DNA of 41,583 nt from RGIG3528 sp045629005 (GTDB lineage: Bacteria > Bacillota > Clostridia > Lachnospirales > Lachnospiraceae), in contig JAZQQJ010000060.1 in the NCBI GenBank assembly GCA_045629005.1, positions 1-41,583 on the forward strand, written 5' to 3'. Positions 16,405-24,529 of the stretch are shown in pieces. The translations under genes and the position numbers were made by a program. The notes beneath the pieces are model-generated. The model did not search any database. It saw nothing but the letters and a program-made list of their open reading frames with translations, and had not been told where the DNA came from. The first letter of the stretch is position 1; the number at the start of each line of letters is the position of its first letter.

Positions 16405-17295
16405 TCAGCTTCGGGAATCTGATTTGCCGCAAAGCTCCCAGCACACAACCGCTGCCGCTGCAGCCACGTTCAACGAATCAACATTGTGGGACATCGGGAT
16501 TTTTACAACAAAATCGCTCATGTCCATTGTTTCCTGTTTCAGTCCATCGCTCTCGGTGCCCATAATGATCGCAAGCTTATCGCAAGCCTTCAGTTCCGGC
16601 GCATCAAGGTTTATGGAATTGTCGCAAAGTGCCATTGAAACAGTTTTAAAACCATTTTCTTTAAGAAGTCTCATGCCGTCTGCAGGCCATGAGGCTTTTT
16701 TTCTCGCATCCGACACCGACGCATGCATGAATTCCTCATTTTTACCGGTTGCCGGTGTATATATGTCCGTAAACGTCCACGGCACCTGGAAAACCGTGCC
16801 CATGCTGACCCTTGCGGCTCTTCTGTAGAGCGGATCGCTGCAGCCGGGAGTAAGAAGGACAGCATCGACATTAAGCGCTGCCGCAGAGCGGAATATCGCC
16901 CCGACATTCGTCGGATTCATTACTTCCTCAAGCACGACAACACGCCTGCAGTTCTGTATTACTTCGGTAAGTGCCGGAAGCTTTTTCCGCTTCATTGCGC
17001 AAAGTACACCACGCGTCATTTCAAGTCCGATTAGCTTTGAGAGTACACCATCCTCGGCTTCATAAACAGGCACATCACCGCATTTTTCAAGTATTTCAAG
17101 GAGATGCCCCTTCTTCTCTTTCTCGTCAATCAGAAAAGACACAGGCTCATATCCGCCTGCAAGCGCACGCTCAATGACGTTCGGACTTTCGGCCACAAAG
17201 AGCCCCTCGTCGGGTTCATATATCGTCTTCAGTTGTATCTCCGAAAGTCTTGCATATACATCAAGCTCGGGAGCGACAAAGGATGTAATCTTCAT
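16405..17295 (-). CDS. SpoU/TrmH-family RNA 2'-O-methyltransferase
   Basis: 296 residues. An N-terminal substrate-binding region (about 1-110) precedes the knotted SPOUT catalytic domain. Motif 1 is NPTNVGAIFRSAA at 127-139, motif 2 is IMGTESDGL and motif 3 is IPMSHNVDSLNVAAAAA near the C-terminus; together they form the trefoil knot that binds SAM. It methylates the 2'-OH of a nucleotide in tRNA or rRNA, and resembles RlmB/TrmH types, but the target base is not known. The start has no clear Shine-Dalgarno site, which is unusual for this window. It follows the dipeptidase gene by 48 nt on the same strand and may be read through from it. Confidence 0.9.
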   Translation of the reverse strand: MKITSFVAPELDVYARLSEIQLKTIYEPDEGLFVAESPNVIERALAGGYEPVSFLIDEKEKKGHLLEILEKCGDVPVYEAEDGVLSKLIGLEMTRGVLCAMKRKKLPALTEVIQNCRRVVVLEEVMNPTNVGAIFRSAAALNVDAVLLTPGCSDPLYRRAARVSMGTVFQVPWTFTDIYTPATGKNEEFMHASVSDARKKASWPADGMRLLKENGFKTVSMALCDNSINLDAPELKACDKLAIIMGTESDGLKQETMDMSDFVVKIPMSHNVDSLNVAAAAAVVCWELCGKSDSRS

Positions 17296-17343
17296 ATCGT
17301 ACGTTTGTTGACTGTCATGTGTATGCGTTCTTTATCAGGTGCA

Positions 17344-18807
17344 TTAGTTGTCTGCTCTCTGATAAGCATTCTTCATATGTGCGCACGCATTCCTGAGAAC
17401 GTTGTTAAGCGCCTTTGTTGTTTCCTTCTTTGCCATATCGGAAAGCTTCTGATTGGCTTCTTTAATAAGCTTGTAGTCCTTGCTCTTAATCATCTTCTCG
17501 TCATATTCGTTGAGAAGTCTGTGGCCTTCCGCTGCCATTGCATTCTGATAACGCTCAATCAACTGAATGGCTGTTCCGTAATTAGGGTCCGCAAGTGCCC
17601 CAAGGAGCTTGTGCGACCAGAAAAGCGTCTCCGTTGAAACGTCTGTTGTTACGTTACTGAGGTAAGCCGGCATCGTGTCTGTATTTGTGTAGACAGGAAC
17701 AACCGCATTAAATGCGTTTGAAGCAAAGCAAATCCACTCAACCGCAGCAATTTCCTTCGGAACATAATCACGAATCTGGAGTATTGACATATCGTCCGTA
17801 CGGCTTATGCCGATAACCCTGTAAATACCTTTTTCAGGTGCATCTCCCTTTTTGTAAGGGTTGTAGGGTGTGCCCTGATAGTAAGACGAAAGGATGTATT
17901 TGATATCTTCGACGGTTATCTTCTTCTCCGGAACAAGGCTCCACGGAATATTGTCACTTTCAGGCTTGAAATCTGCATTTTCTCCGTCCCATTTATAAGT
18001 GTTGGGATTAAAATATCTGCCCATGAACCATGCTCTTGGAGTATTGTAAACATGGTCCGCATCGGAATGGCTTCCGAAAGCATCTCTCGGGTTAAATTTA
18101 CCGCCTTCCATTGTAAGGTCAAGATGAGCCTTTGTTATAAGGTCCTTCAGGCCCTTTGAACACATATTCTCCTTCTTTTTGCCATATGCATCTTCAAAGT
18201 CAAAACGGTCAAGGCCGAACTGATTGGGCATGATTACATATTCATCATCCTTAACTCTTCTTGCAATCCAGTTATGTCCGCCTATTGTCTCAAGCCACCA
18301 GATCTCGTCCTTATCAGAGAATGCAATACCGTTAGGCTCATAAGTGCCGTGCTTTTCCAAAAGGCTTCCGAGGCGGATTACGCCTTCTTTTGCAGACTTT
18401 ATGTAAGGAAGAACAAGTGAAACAAGGTCCTCCTCACCGAGTCCGCCCGGTACTTCCTTTTCTTTTCCCTTTTTAGGCTTGTAAACAACATATGGGTCTG
18501 CACCGAGAACACGTGCATTGCTTGTAATTGTCTCAGTGGCGGTCATAGCAACATTGGCGGAATTTATACCGCTTGCTGCCCAAATGCCTTCCTTAGGATC
18601 GACGTTCGGACAAGCCGTATAAGACATAGGCTTCTCCGGAAGTTCAACCTCAAGATGACCGATTTTACTCTTATATTTCTTTGGCTGATTCTTCGGTGTA
18701 ACAACGATAAGCTTCTTTGTATCGCCGCCACCGTCATCGTTACGTGCAATTAATGTTGAGCCGTCATAGCTGGCTTTTTTACCTACAAGTATTGTTGTGC
18801 AAGGCAT
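17344..18807 (-). CDS. C69-family dipeptidase
   Basis: 487 residues, normal length for the N-terminal nucleophile hydrolase family C69 (PepD/dipeptidase A). The sequence begins MPCTTILVGKKASYDGST, so the catalytic residue should be Cys3, exposed after trimming of the first two residues. IARNDD soon after, and CSNAFNA-like strands later, fit the family. It cleaves dipeptides with broad specificity, in the cytoplasm as no signal peptide is present. The start has GGAGG 7 nt upstream. Neighbouring genes do not show a pathway link; it is likely co-transcribed with the downstream SpoU gene. Confidence 0.92.
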   Translation of the reverse strand: MPCTTILVGKKASYDGSTLIARNDDGGGDTKKLIVVTPKNQPKKYKSKIGHLEVELPEKPMSYTACPNVDPKEGIWAASGINSANVAMTATETITSNARVLGADPYVVYKPKKGKEKEVPGGLGEEDLVSLVLPYIKSAKEGVIRLGSLLEKHGTYEPNGIAFSDKDEIWWLETIGGHNWIARRVKDDEYVIMPNQFGLDRFDFEDAYGKKKENMCSKGLKDLITKAHLDLTMEGGKFNPRDAFGSHSDADHVYNTPRAWFMGRYFNPNTYKWDGENADFKPESDNIPWSLVPEKKITVEDIKYILSSYYQGTPYNPYKKGDAPEKGIYRVIGISRTDDMSILQIRDYVPKEIAAVEWICFASNAFNAVVPVYTNTDTMPAYLSNVTTDVSTETLFWSHKLLGALADPNYGTAIQLIERYQNAMAAEGHRLLNEYDEKMIKSKDYKLIKEANQKLSDMAKKETTKALNNVLRNACAHMKNAYQRADN

Positions 18808-18897
18808 ATCGATTTCCTCCGTTACGACTATTGAAATTTCTCTAAACTTTAGCTTTCGCTATATGCAGTTCCTAAGGTCTTTCCCGTTTTCTGCATT

Positions 18898-20022
18898 TCA
18901 ACTTTCCGTTAATTCCTTAAGCTTTCTCTTCAGTTCAAGGTTCTCTTCTTTAAGCTGGGCAATCTCCAATAGCAGTTCTTCTTCCCTGCGGCTGTGCTTT
19001 TCCTTTTCAAGAAGCTTTCTGTCGATAATCTGGTCTACAGAAGTGTTTCCCTTCATTCCCTGCTCCACTGCCTTCTGGATGACTTCTATTTTTTCTTCTT
19101 CAACCTCATTTTCTTCAAGAACGGCCTGAAGAACGCTCTTCGACACCTCAACATCTTCCTTTTCGATGCGATGTCCCGTAACCTCGCCCGTTTCAGGGTC
19201 AAGCACTTCCTTCTTTACTTCAATCATGTCACGAAGAGATTCGTTGATGTTATATACAAGGCGTCCGACATTTTCTTCTTCACTGAGTGCTTCGTTAATG
19301 ATTTCCGTAAAGACTTCCTTCTTGTCCAGGGAAGTCTGAACCATTTCACACCCGAGAAGGCTGTTTGCAAGCTCTTCCTGCGTTTCAACAGGATTCTTTA
19401 CATGATAGAGAACCGCATGTATGTCTGTTTCTCTTTCCGTAAAGGCCGGGAAGATAAAGCCGACCTCAGGATCGGTGATAACCCAGTCTCTTATTCTTTC
19501 TTTAATTACCTGCTCGGAATGAGAGTAAATAAGACCGGGCTTTGACTCCTCCAACGGACAGATGGCGCAGAGCAGATAATCAAACTGGCTTGAAGATTCG
19601 TCCAGCTTCTGATTGTCCGAAGTCTTGTCCATAACATCATACACATCGTGGAAAAGAAAGATAACGTACTCTTTGTCACTCTTGTACGACTCTATAATCT
19701 TATTGAAAAAGTCCGCCTTAAGCTCCTCATCCTCAAGGTCACTGTCTCTTAAGCGAAGAAGCTCGTACTGCGTACCGCCCTCCTGCTCCGCTTCAAACGG
19801 AAACGTCAGCTCAAGCGCATTGTTGCCGATTTTACCGGAAAGCACCTTCCCCGCAATCTCAAGATATTTCGTGCGGTCCTTCTCATCAAGGTTTCCAAAG
19901 AAAGTGTGAAAGGTTGCAAGAATCTCTTTATTAGTGCTTACGCAGCACCCTGAAACCTTACGCGGCAGGCAGCTTTCTCTCTTAAGTCTTCTTTTTATTT
20001 CAGTAATGTCTTTTTTCTGCAT
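18898..20022 (-). CDS. DUF4317 family protein
   Basis: 374 residues, soluble. The N-terminus MQKKDITEIKRRLKRESC and the following CCVSTNKEILATF fit the Firmicutes DUF4317 family, whose function is unknown. Residues 1-230 look like a mixed alpha/beta domain. The last 60 residues form a charged helical tail likely to be a coiled coil (EKHSRREEELLLEIAQLKEE and beyond). The start has GGAG 6 nt upstream. The gene has its own promoter at 20115-20143 and ends 90 nt before the dipeptidase start, so the two could share a transcript. Function is not inferred. Confidence 0.8.
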   Translation of the reverse strand: MQKKDITEIKRRLKRESCLPRKVSGCCVSTNKEILATFHTFFGNLDEKDRTKYLEIAGKVLSGKIGNNALELTFPFEAEQEGGTQYELLRLRDSDLEDEELKADFFNKIIESYKSDKEYVIFLFHDVYDVMDKTSDNQKLDESSSQFDYLLCAICPLEESKPGLIYSHSEQVIKERIRDWVITDPEVGFIFPAFTERETDIHAVLYHVKNPVETQEELANSLLGCEMVQTSLDKKEVFTEIINEALSEEENVGRLVYNINESLRDMIEVKKEVLDPETGEVTGHRIEKEDVEVSKSVLQAVLEENEVEEEKIEVIQKAVEQGMKGNTSVDQIIDRKLLEKEKHSRREEELLLEIAQLKEENLELKRKLKELTES

Positions 20023-20114
20023 ACTTTACTCCAAATGTCTGTATTACTTCATTTTCGCCGAAACAATGCCTCCCCCGGACGATACTATCCGGTTACGCCG
20101 AAATGATACGCTCT

Positions 20115-20143
20115 ATTATACGATTTCTTAATACTATGTTCAA
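20115..20143 (-). promoter_or_regulatory. Sigma-A promoter of the DUF4317 gene
   Basis: On the minus strand TTGAAC (20143-20138) and TATAAT (20120-20115) are separated by exactly 17 bp, about 90 nt before the start codon. This is one of the best promoter matches in the window. Confidence 0.8.
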
Positions 20144-20164
20144 CACAAAATGCGTCCCTCATAA

Positions 20165-20541
20165 AGTTTAGGTATAGCAAGCGGGATTCGCCCCTCTATG
20201 CCTAGTCCGCGGCGAAGTTTAGGTACAGATGAACGATTTCGCCGCGTCTTACCTAAAATCCTGCCGCCTTTAGGTACAGGCAGGCTTTTTCAGTCATTTA
20301 TACCTAAAGTTTAGGTATAGCAAGCGGGATTCGCCCCTCTATGCCTAATCCGCGGCGCAAATTAGGTACAGATGCAGTTTTTAGCCGCGTCTTACCTAAA
20401 AAAACACAACCGTTAGGTACAGATGGGATTTTTCAGGCCTCTATACCTAAAAAATCGCTGGCTTTAGGTACAGGCAGGCAATTTCGGTCATTTATACCTA
20501 AAGTTTAGGTATAGCAAGCGGGATTCGACCCTCTATGCCTG
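20165..20541. repeat. Array of eight 40-bp hairpin modules with fixed 24-bp centres
   Basis: Eight modules begin at 20167, 20218, 20269, 20310, 20361, 20412, 20463 and 20504. Each has left arm TTTAGGTA (or TTAGGTA) and right arm TACCTAAA or TGCCTA, and all eight have exactly 24 bp between arms. Starts are spaced 51, 51, 41, 51, 51, 51 and 41 bp. By centre sequence they are types A-B-C-A-B-B-C-A, and the short spacing always follows a C. Type A copies share the centre with GCAAGCGGGATTCG. The remaining sequence from 20023 to 20676 holds only the two promoters; I see no gene in it. Function is unknown. Confidence 0.93.
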
Positions 20542-20599
20542 CTTCCCACCCGCAGGGCTGGTTACGCTAATTTTTGCCACATTCTCGGCAAGTTTTGGT

Positions 20600-20628
20600 T
20601 TGTATGTTTTTGGCATATATGTTAGAAT
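20600..20628 (+). promoter_or_regulatory. Promoter of the DUF4867 gene
   Basis: TTGTAT (20600-20605) and TAGAAT (20623-20628) are separated by 17 bp, about 48 nt upstream of the start codon. Confidence 0.65.
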
Positions 20629-20676
20629 ACGCGGGAAGGTATTGTACCTCACAAAACATGAAGAGAGGAAAATATT

Positions 20677-21300
20677 ATGGAAATCAAAAACGTAAAAGAC
20701 ACATCATTCAAAAGATACGGCAGAGTCATTGAAGGTCTCAATGTTAAAAGCCTTCTTGATACACTTGCAACAAAGCCCATGCCAGCTGACGACGTAATCT
20801 ATGTAGCTTCCGACAAGGACCTTGAGGCAGACGCTTCCTTCAAGCAGTTCACAGACAGCTTCTACGGCAAAATGCCCGTTCAGGTTGGTTTCTGCAACGG
20901 CAACAATAACAAGCTCAACGCAGTCGAGTATCATCGTTGCTCCGAAATCAACATTGCTCTCTATGACATGATTCTCCTTCTCGGTGACGAGAGAGACGTT
21001 GAAGACGACTACACATACGATACTTCCAAGATCGAAGCATTCCTCGTTCCCGCAGGCGTTGCAGTTGAAATCTATGGCACAACACTTCACTATGCTCCTT
21101 GCACAGCTTCAGGTAATAAGGGCTTCAGAGGCATCGTTGTTCTTCCTAAAGGAACAAACGCTGACATTGCAGACTACCCTAACGACCTTCCCGAGGACAA
21201 GCTTCTCCTTGCAGTAAACAAGTGGCTCATCGCTCACAAAGAAGGCGGCTGCCCTGCACGCGCCTTCATCGGCCTTAAAGGTGAGAACATTACACTCTAA
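20677..21300 (+). CDS. DUF4867 family protein, cupin-like
   Basis: 207 residues, cytoplasmic. The sequence fits DUF4867, common in Lachnospiraceae and of unknown function. A cupin-like barrel is suggested by VEYHRCSEINIA (near 87-98), with His and Glu that could bind metal, a LLLGDERDVED turn, FLVPAGVAVEIYGTTLHYAPC near 127-147 with a second histidine, and a Gly/Pro-rich C-terminus. By analogy, similar folds act as sugar isomerases or lyases, but that is weak. The start has GAGGAAAA upstream. It is monocistronic, with a promoter and a bidirectional terminator of its own, and the second hairpin array ends about 60 bp before its promoter. Confidence 0.72.
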   Translation: MEIKNVKDTSFKRYGRVIEGLNVKSLLDTLATKPMPADDVIYVASDKDLEADASFKQFTDSFYGKMPVQVGFCNGNNNKLNAVEYHRCSEINIALYDMILLLGDERDVEDDYTYDTSKIEAFLVPAGVAVEIYGTTLHYAPCTASGNKGFRGIVVLPKGTNADIADYPNDLPEDKLLLAVNKWLIAHKEGGCPARAFIGLKGENITL

Positions 21301-21344
21301 TCAGAAAACATCATATTCGAACATCCGTTCAAAAAACTGATATA

Positions 21345-21380
21345 ATCATCATTTAATCACATTCGCTCTTAAATAATGAT
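21345..21380. repeat. Interspersed hairpin repeat, copy B
   Basis: Arms ATCATCATTTAA (21345-21356) and TTAAATAATGAT (21369-21380) pair with the same single mismatch as the other copies; the loop contains TTCGCT. It lies just before a terminator. Confidence 0.75.
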
Positions 21381-21383
21381 ATT

Positions 21384-21415
21384 AAAAACCGGCAGGATTC
21401 GTTCTGCCGGTTTTT
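21384..21415. terminator. Bidirectional terminator between DUF4867 and the ArsR-type gene
   Basis: A 12-bp perfect stem AAAAACCGGCAG / CTGCCGGTTTTT around an 8-base loop, with T-runs on both strands. It serves the two convergent genes. Confidence 0.92.
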
Positions 21416-21418
21416 ATA

Positions 21419-22366
21419 TTATTCTTTTGAATTGTCTGTATCTCCGTTGTAGAACATCTTAACTTTGATTGCCTGGTTGTAATCACCGAAATCCTCGCCG
21501 AAAAGTGTAAGGCCGCCGCAGTTTGCGGTGTCGCGGGGAACTTCGAATCTGAAGGTAATCTGACTGTTGTAGTCAAGATTCAGGTCATCAATGGTAACGC
21601 CCGAAATCTTGTTCGTGCCGTCGATAAAGGTTCCCTCGGAATTGATAATCAGTGTCTTTAAGAGGCCGTACTGGTTAAGAAGCGGAGGCCACCAGGAAGG
21701 GGAAACATAACCGCGTCTTCCGCCGTAATCACCGGGGCTTATCCACATTCCGAGCCTTACACCGTTAATAGAAAAATGTATGTCGGAAGGATAGTCTTCA
21801 TTGTATTCAGGGCACTCGGACGATATTTCAAAGCTTATCTGAAGTTCTGTGGGCTTCTGTCCCGCAAGAAGATGATTGGGAAGATTATACTCTATATAGC
21901 CGCTTGCAAACCAGACAATGCCTGCATTAAACCTTTCAGGGAACGAGAATACTTTGACATCATCAAGAGACCCTATTACTTCATTAACATTTGAAATTCC
22001 GCATGTAGGGCTTACCTGGCAAGCCGTATAGTAACCGATTCGAATGTCATCCGTGTAGCACGGACGCATTTCCTTAACCGGAGCCATATCAATCATAAGT
22101 CTGTCATAACGGGGACGCACAATCTTCATTGCGCCGCGTTTTCCCGCTGTAGTTCTTATCTTTACAAGGCCCGCTTCTTCAAGCTTTGTAACGTGCATGG
22201 AAATAGCACCGTTTGTGAGTCCGAGAGCTTCAGCAAGATCGTTCATGCTTAAATTGTCATTCTCATAGATCATCTCCATGATTTTAAGTCGCATAGGTGT
22301 GGAAAGAGCCTTAAAAACCTCTTCCGCCTCTTCAAGTGACTTTTTGTAAAGCAACATTTCTGCCAT
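21419..22366 (-). CDS. ArsR-type regulator with large C-terminal sensor-like domain
   Basis: About 315 residues, three times the usual ArsR length. A winged-helix DNA-binding domain (about 5-80) contains STPMRLKIMEMIYENDNLSM and the recognition segment LTNGAISMHVTKLEEAGLV. The rest (about 85-315) is beta-rich with many aromatic residues, including FSINGVRLGMWISPGDYGGR and SWWPPLLNQYG, and looks like a carbohydrate-binding sandwich. It likely senses a sugar and controls the adjacent arabinan genes. I chose the ATG at 22366, with AAAGGA upstream, over a TTG 13 codons earlier. It has its own promoter and a nearby palindrome, so autoregulation is likely. The domain role is inferred. Confidence 0.82.
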   Translation of the reverse strand: MAEMLLYKKSLEEAEEVFKALSTPMRLKIMEMIYENDNLSMNDLAEALGLTNGAISMHVTKLEEAGLVKIRTTAGKRGAMKIVRPRYDRLMIDMAPVKEMRPCYTDDIRIGYYTACQVSPTCGISNVNEVIGSLDDVKVFSFPERFNAGIVWFASGYIEYNLPNHLLAGQKPTELQISFEISSECPEYNEDYPSDIHFSINGVRLGMWISPGDYGGRRGYVSPSWWPPLLNQYGLLKTLIINSEGTFIDGTNKISGVTIDDLNLDYNSQITFRFEVPRDTANCGGLTLFGEDFGDYNQAIKVKMFYNGDTDNSKE

Positions 22367-22405
22367 ATGTCCTTTCCCCTGCGCGTACCGCGCCACTGAA
22401 ATCAA

Positions 22406-22448
22406 ATTATAGTTTACGAGTTAAAATATATCAATACAAATATGTATT
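22406..22448 (-). promoter_or_regulatory. ArsR-gene promoter with overlapping operator-like palindrome
   Basis: On the minus strand TTGATA (22434-22429) and TATAAT (22411-22406) are 17 bp apart. The inverted repeat AATACAAATATGTATT (22433-22448) overlaps the upstream edge of the -35, a good position for an ArsR-type operator. Confidence 0.65.
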
Positions 22449-22473
22449 TATTTTAGTCCAAGCTAAAACTTTT

Positions 22474-24507
22474 TTATTCAAGAACCCTTGAGCCCCATAT
22501 CGTAATCTGTGAATTTCCGGTGCCGAGTGCTGTGAAAACTCTCGTTTCTGTTTTGTAATTCTCAACATTCATATTCAAGGTCACGCCCTTATACGTAACA
22601 GAATCGATAGTCAGCGTAATATACGAGTCTTTGCCGCTTACCGACCACGTTCCTTCGTATTCTCCGGTAATGGTGCCGTCTGCATTAAGATTAATGAATT
22701 TAACCGTCTTTACATCAAGATTCTTATAATCAATCTTAAGGTCGTGAATAATAATCTCATATTCACCGACTATATCCTCTGTTTTCGGAGGAATCTCTTC
22801 GAGGCTCTCGCCGTCTGTATAATAAGGCGCTGCCACAAGCCATCCGTCCTCATTCAGGAAGAGCTGATGAATTTTAACATTATGGCCTTCCGTGCCATTT
22901 GTTGTTCTGGAATGATATACAATATATGCTTTACCGTCATCATCAACAAATGCGGAATTATGTCCCTGGGCAACCTGTCCGTCGGAGAATGTTCTCCACT
23001 TGTAGCCTCCGAAAAGCCTTACTCCGACGCTTTGATTGTAGTTAAAAATGTAAGAATCGTACAAAGGCGAATTGCCAAGTTCATCGTAGTAATCTCCGTC
23101 GGGCTTGTCCGATCTGAACACACGGATGTTATAGCCTCCCCTTGCTTCAAGGTTTCCGTAGCTCATAAAGAGCCAGTAATAATCACCTATTTTCTGAATG
23201 TATGAGCCTTCGCCTGAAACGTACCATCCGCCTGCAATCTTCTTACCGAAATATGAATCGGAATGAGGATTGTTTTCGTAAACCACAGAGTAATCACGAA
23301 GCCCGGTCTCTTCATCAAGAGCAAGCATAAAGATGCCGCCGGACCATGAGCCGTAGCTCATCCATAAATTTCCGTCATCATCATAGAATACACACGGGTC
23401 GATGCAGTTTGGCCATTTGTCGCCCCATTTACGGTTTTTGATTCCGTTTGTAATGTATCTCTCAGGAAGCGAACTGCAGCCAAGCACTTGAACAAGGTCC
23501 GTCTGCATATAATCCTCCTCCGTAAATCCGCCATATACTACAGAGCCCGCATATTCGTAAGGTCCGAGGATGTTATCGGAGGTAAGAAGTACAATATTTG
23601 ACTTCCAGTCATCACCGTTTGCGCTTAGGTAGTAGCAGTACTTTCCAAGCTTGGGATTGTAAACCACATCCGGAGCCCAGAGATAGCCGTACCAGTCTCC
23701 GCTGTCTTTGTTCCATTCACGAATTTTGTTCTTCGTTTCCTGTGTGAAGGTTGCCCTGAAGCTTCCGTCCACACTCGTCCATGTGCGTAAATCCGAAGAA
23801 TATCCACCAGTGATATGTGTTCCCAACAGATAATACGTACCGTCAAAGTCCTTGAATATTGAAGGATCGTGACATGTTATGTACTTCGGATAGTTTCGGT
23901 ATTCAGCACTTATATTAACTTTTTCAGGATATGCATGAAATTCCATAACCACCCTTATCATGGCCTCCTGACCTGCATAATTCACGCTTACATAAGGCCT
24001 CAGTTCGATTTTTTCATATCCTGAAGGATATTTTGTATTGTTTTTGACTGCAGCAGGTTTCGAAGCAGACGAATCCACGTGAAGTGCACCGGTCAGAACC
24101 GCGCTTTGCCCGCTCTCAATCTGCTCAAGATTATAAGGCATGGAGTTCTCATCTACCGGAACCAGTCCCTCACTGTTTGTATATGTAACAACAGTTTTGG
24201 CAGTATACATATGCACCTTGTCGTTAGTAACGGTAAGGGTATAGTTTATTGTCTCACCTTCGGCATAATTTGATTTATCCGTAGTCAGAGTTGCCGTAAT
24301 TCCCGACTCGGTAATGGTAAAGGAGGCTCCGCTGTCCTGTGTTTCAGTGTTCTGAGCGTCTTCAGGCTTATCACCGTTTTGAACGTCGTTCTGAACATCC
24401 TTCTGTCCGTTATTAACCGATTCATCTGTTTTTCCGTTACTGCACGCACTTAGTACGGCAACACACGATATCAGTGCAAACAGAATTATTAACACGATTT
24501 TTTTCAT
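22474..24507 (-). CDS. GH43 lipoprotein, probable endo-arabinanase
   Basis: 677 residues, anchored outside the membrane: signal peptide with lipobox ending LSAC (Cys22), then a low-complexity linker. An immunoglobulin-like domain (about 62-195) precedes a five-bladed GH43 propeller (about 205-590). Catalytic candidates are base Asp214 (CHDPSIF), the pKa-modulating Asp370 (CIDPCVF) and acid Glu433 (SGEGSY); WAPDVVYN near 277 is also typical. The C-terminal domain (about 600-677) is a small barrel often found after arabinanases. It probably cuts arabinan or arabinoxylan at the cell surface into oligosaccharides. It follows the cytoplasmic GH43 gene by 22 nt and has GGAGG before the start. Arabinan versus other arabinose polymers cannot be told with certainty. 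Confidence 0.9.
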   Translation of the reverse strand: MKKIVLIILFALISCVAVLSACSNGKTDESVNNGQKDVQNDVQNGDKPEDAQNTETQDSGASFTITESGITATLTTDKSNYAEGETINYTLTVTNDKVHMYTAKTVVTYTNSEGLVPVDENSMPYNLEQIESGQSAVLTGALHVDSSASKPAAVKNNTKYPSGYEKIELRPYVSVNYAGQEAMIRVVMEFHAYPEKVNISAEYRNYPKYITCHDPSIFKDFDGTYYLLGTHITGGYSSDLRTWTSVDGSFRATFTQETKNKIREWNKDSGDWYGYLWAPDVVYNPKLGKYCYYLSANGDDWKSNIVLLTSDNILGPYEYAGSVVYGGFTEEDYMQTDLVQVLGCSSLPERYITNGIKNRKWGDKWPNCIDPCVFYDDDGNLWMSYGSWSGGIFMLALDEETGLRDYSVVYENNPHSDSYFGKKIAGGWYVSGEGSYIQKIGDYYWLFMSYGNLEARGGYNIRVFRSDKPDGDYYDELGNSPLYDSYIFNYNQSVGVRLFGGYKWRTFSDGQVAQGHNSAFVDDDGKAYIVYHSRTTNGTEGHNVKIHQLFLNEDGWLVAAPYYTDGESLEEIPPKTEDIVGEYEIIIHDLKIDYKNLDVKTVKFINLNADGTITGEYEGTWSVSGKDSYITLTIDSVTYKGVTLNMNVENYKTETRVFTALGTGNSQITIWGSRVLE

Positions 24508-24529
24508 CGTAACCTCCGGGTTTTCAAAA

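Noticed and set aside
20165..20541. CRISPR array
   Set aside because: The centres recur as a few types rather than being unique spacers, and the arms are short inverted repeats.
22441..22473. Terminator after the lipoprotein GH43 gene
   Set aside because: TTTTAG/CTAAAA forms a weak AT-only stem and its T-run is on the plus strand, so it would not stop the minus-strand transcript.
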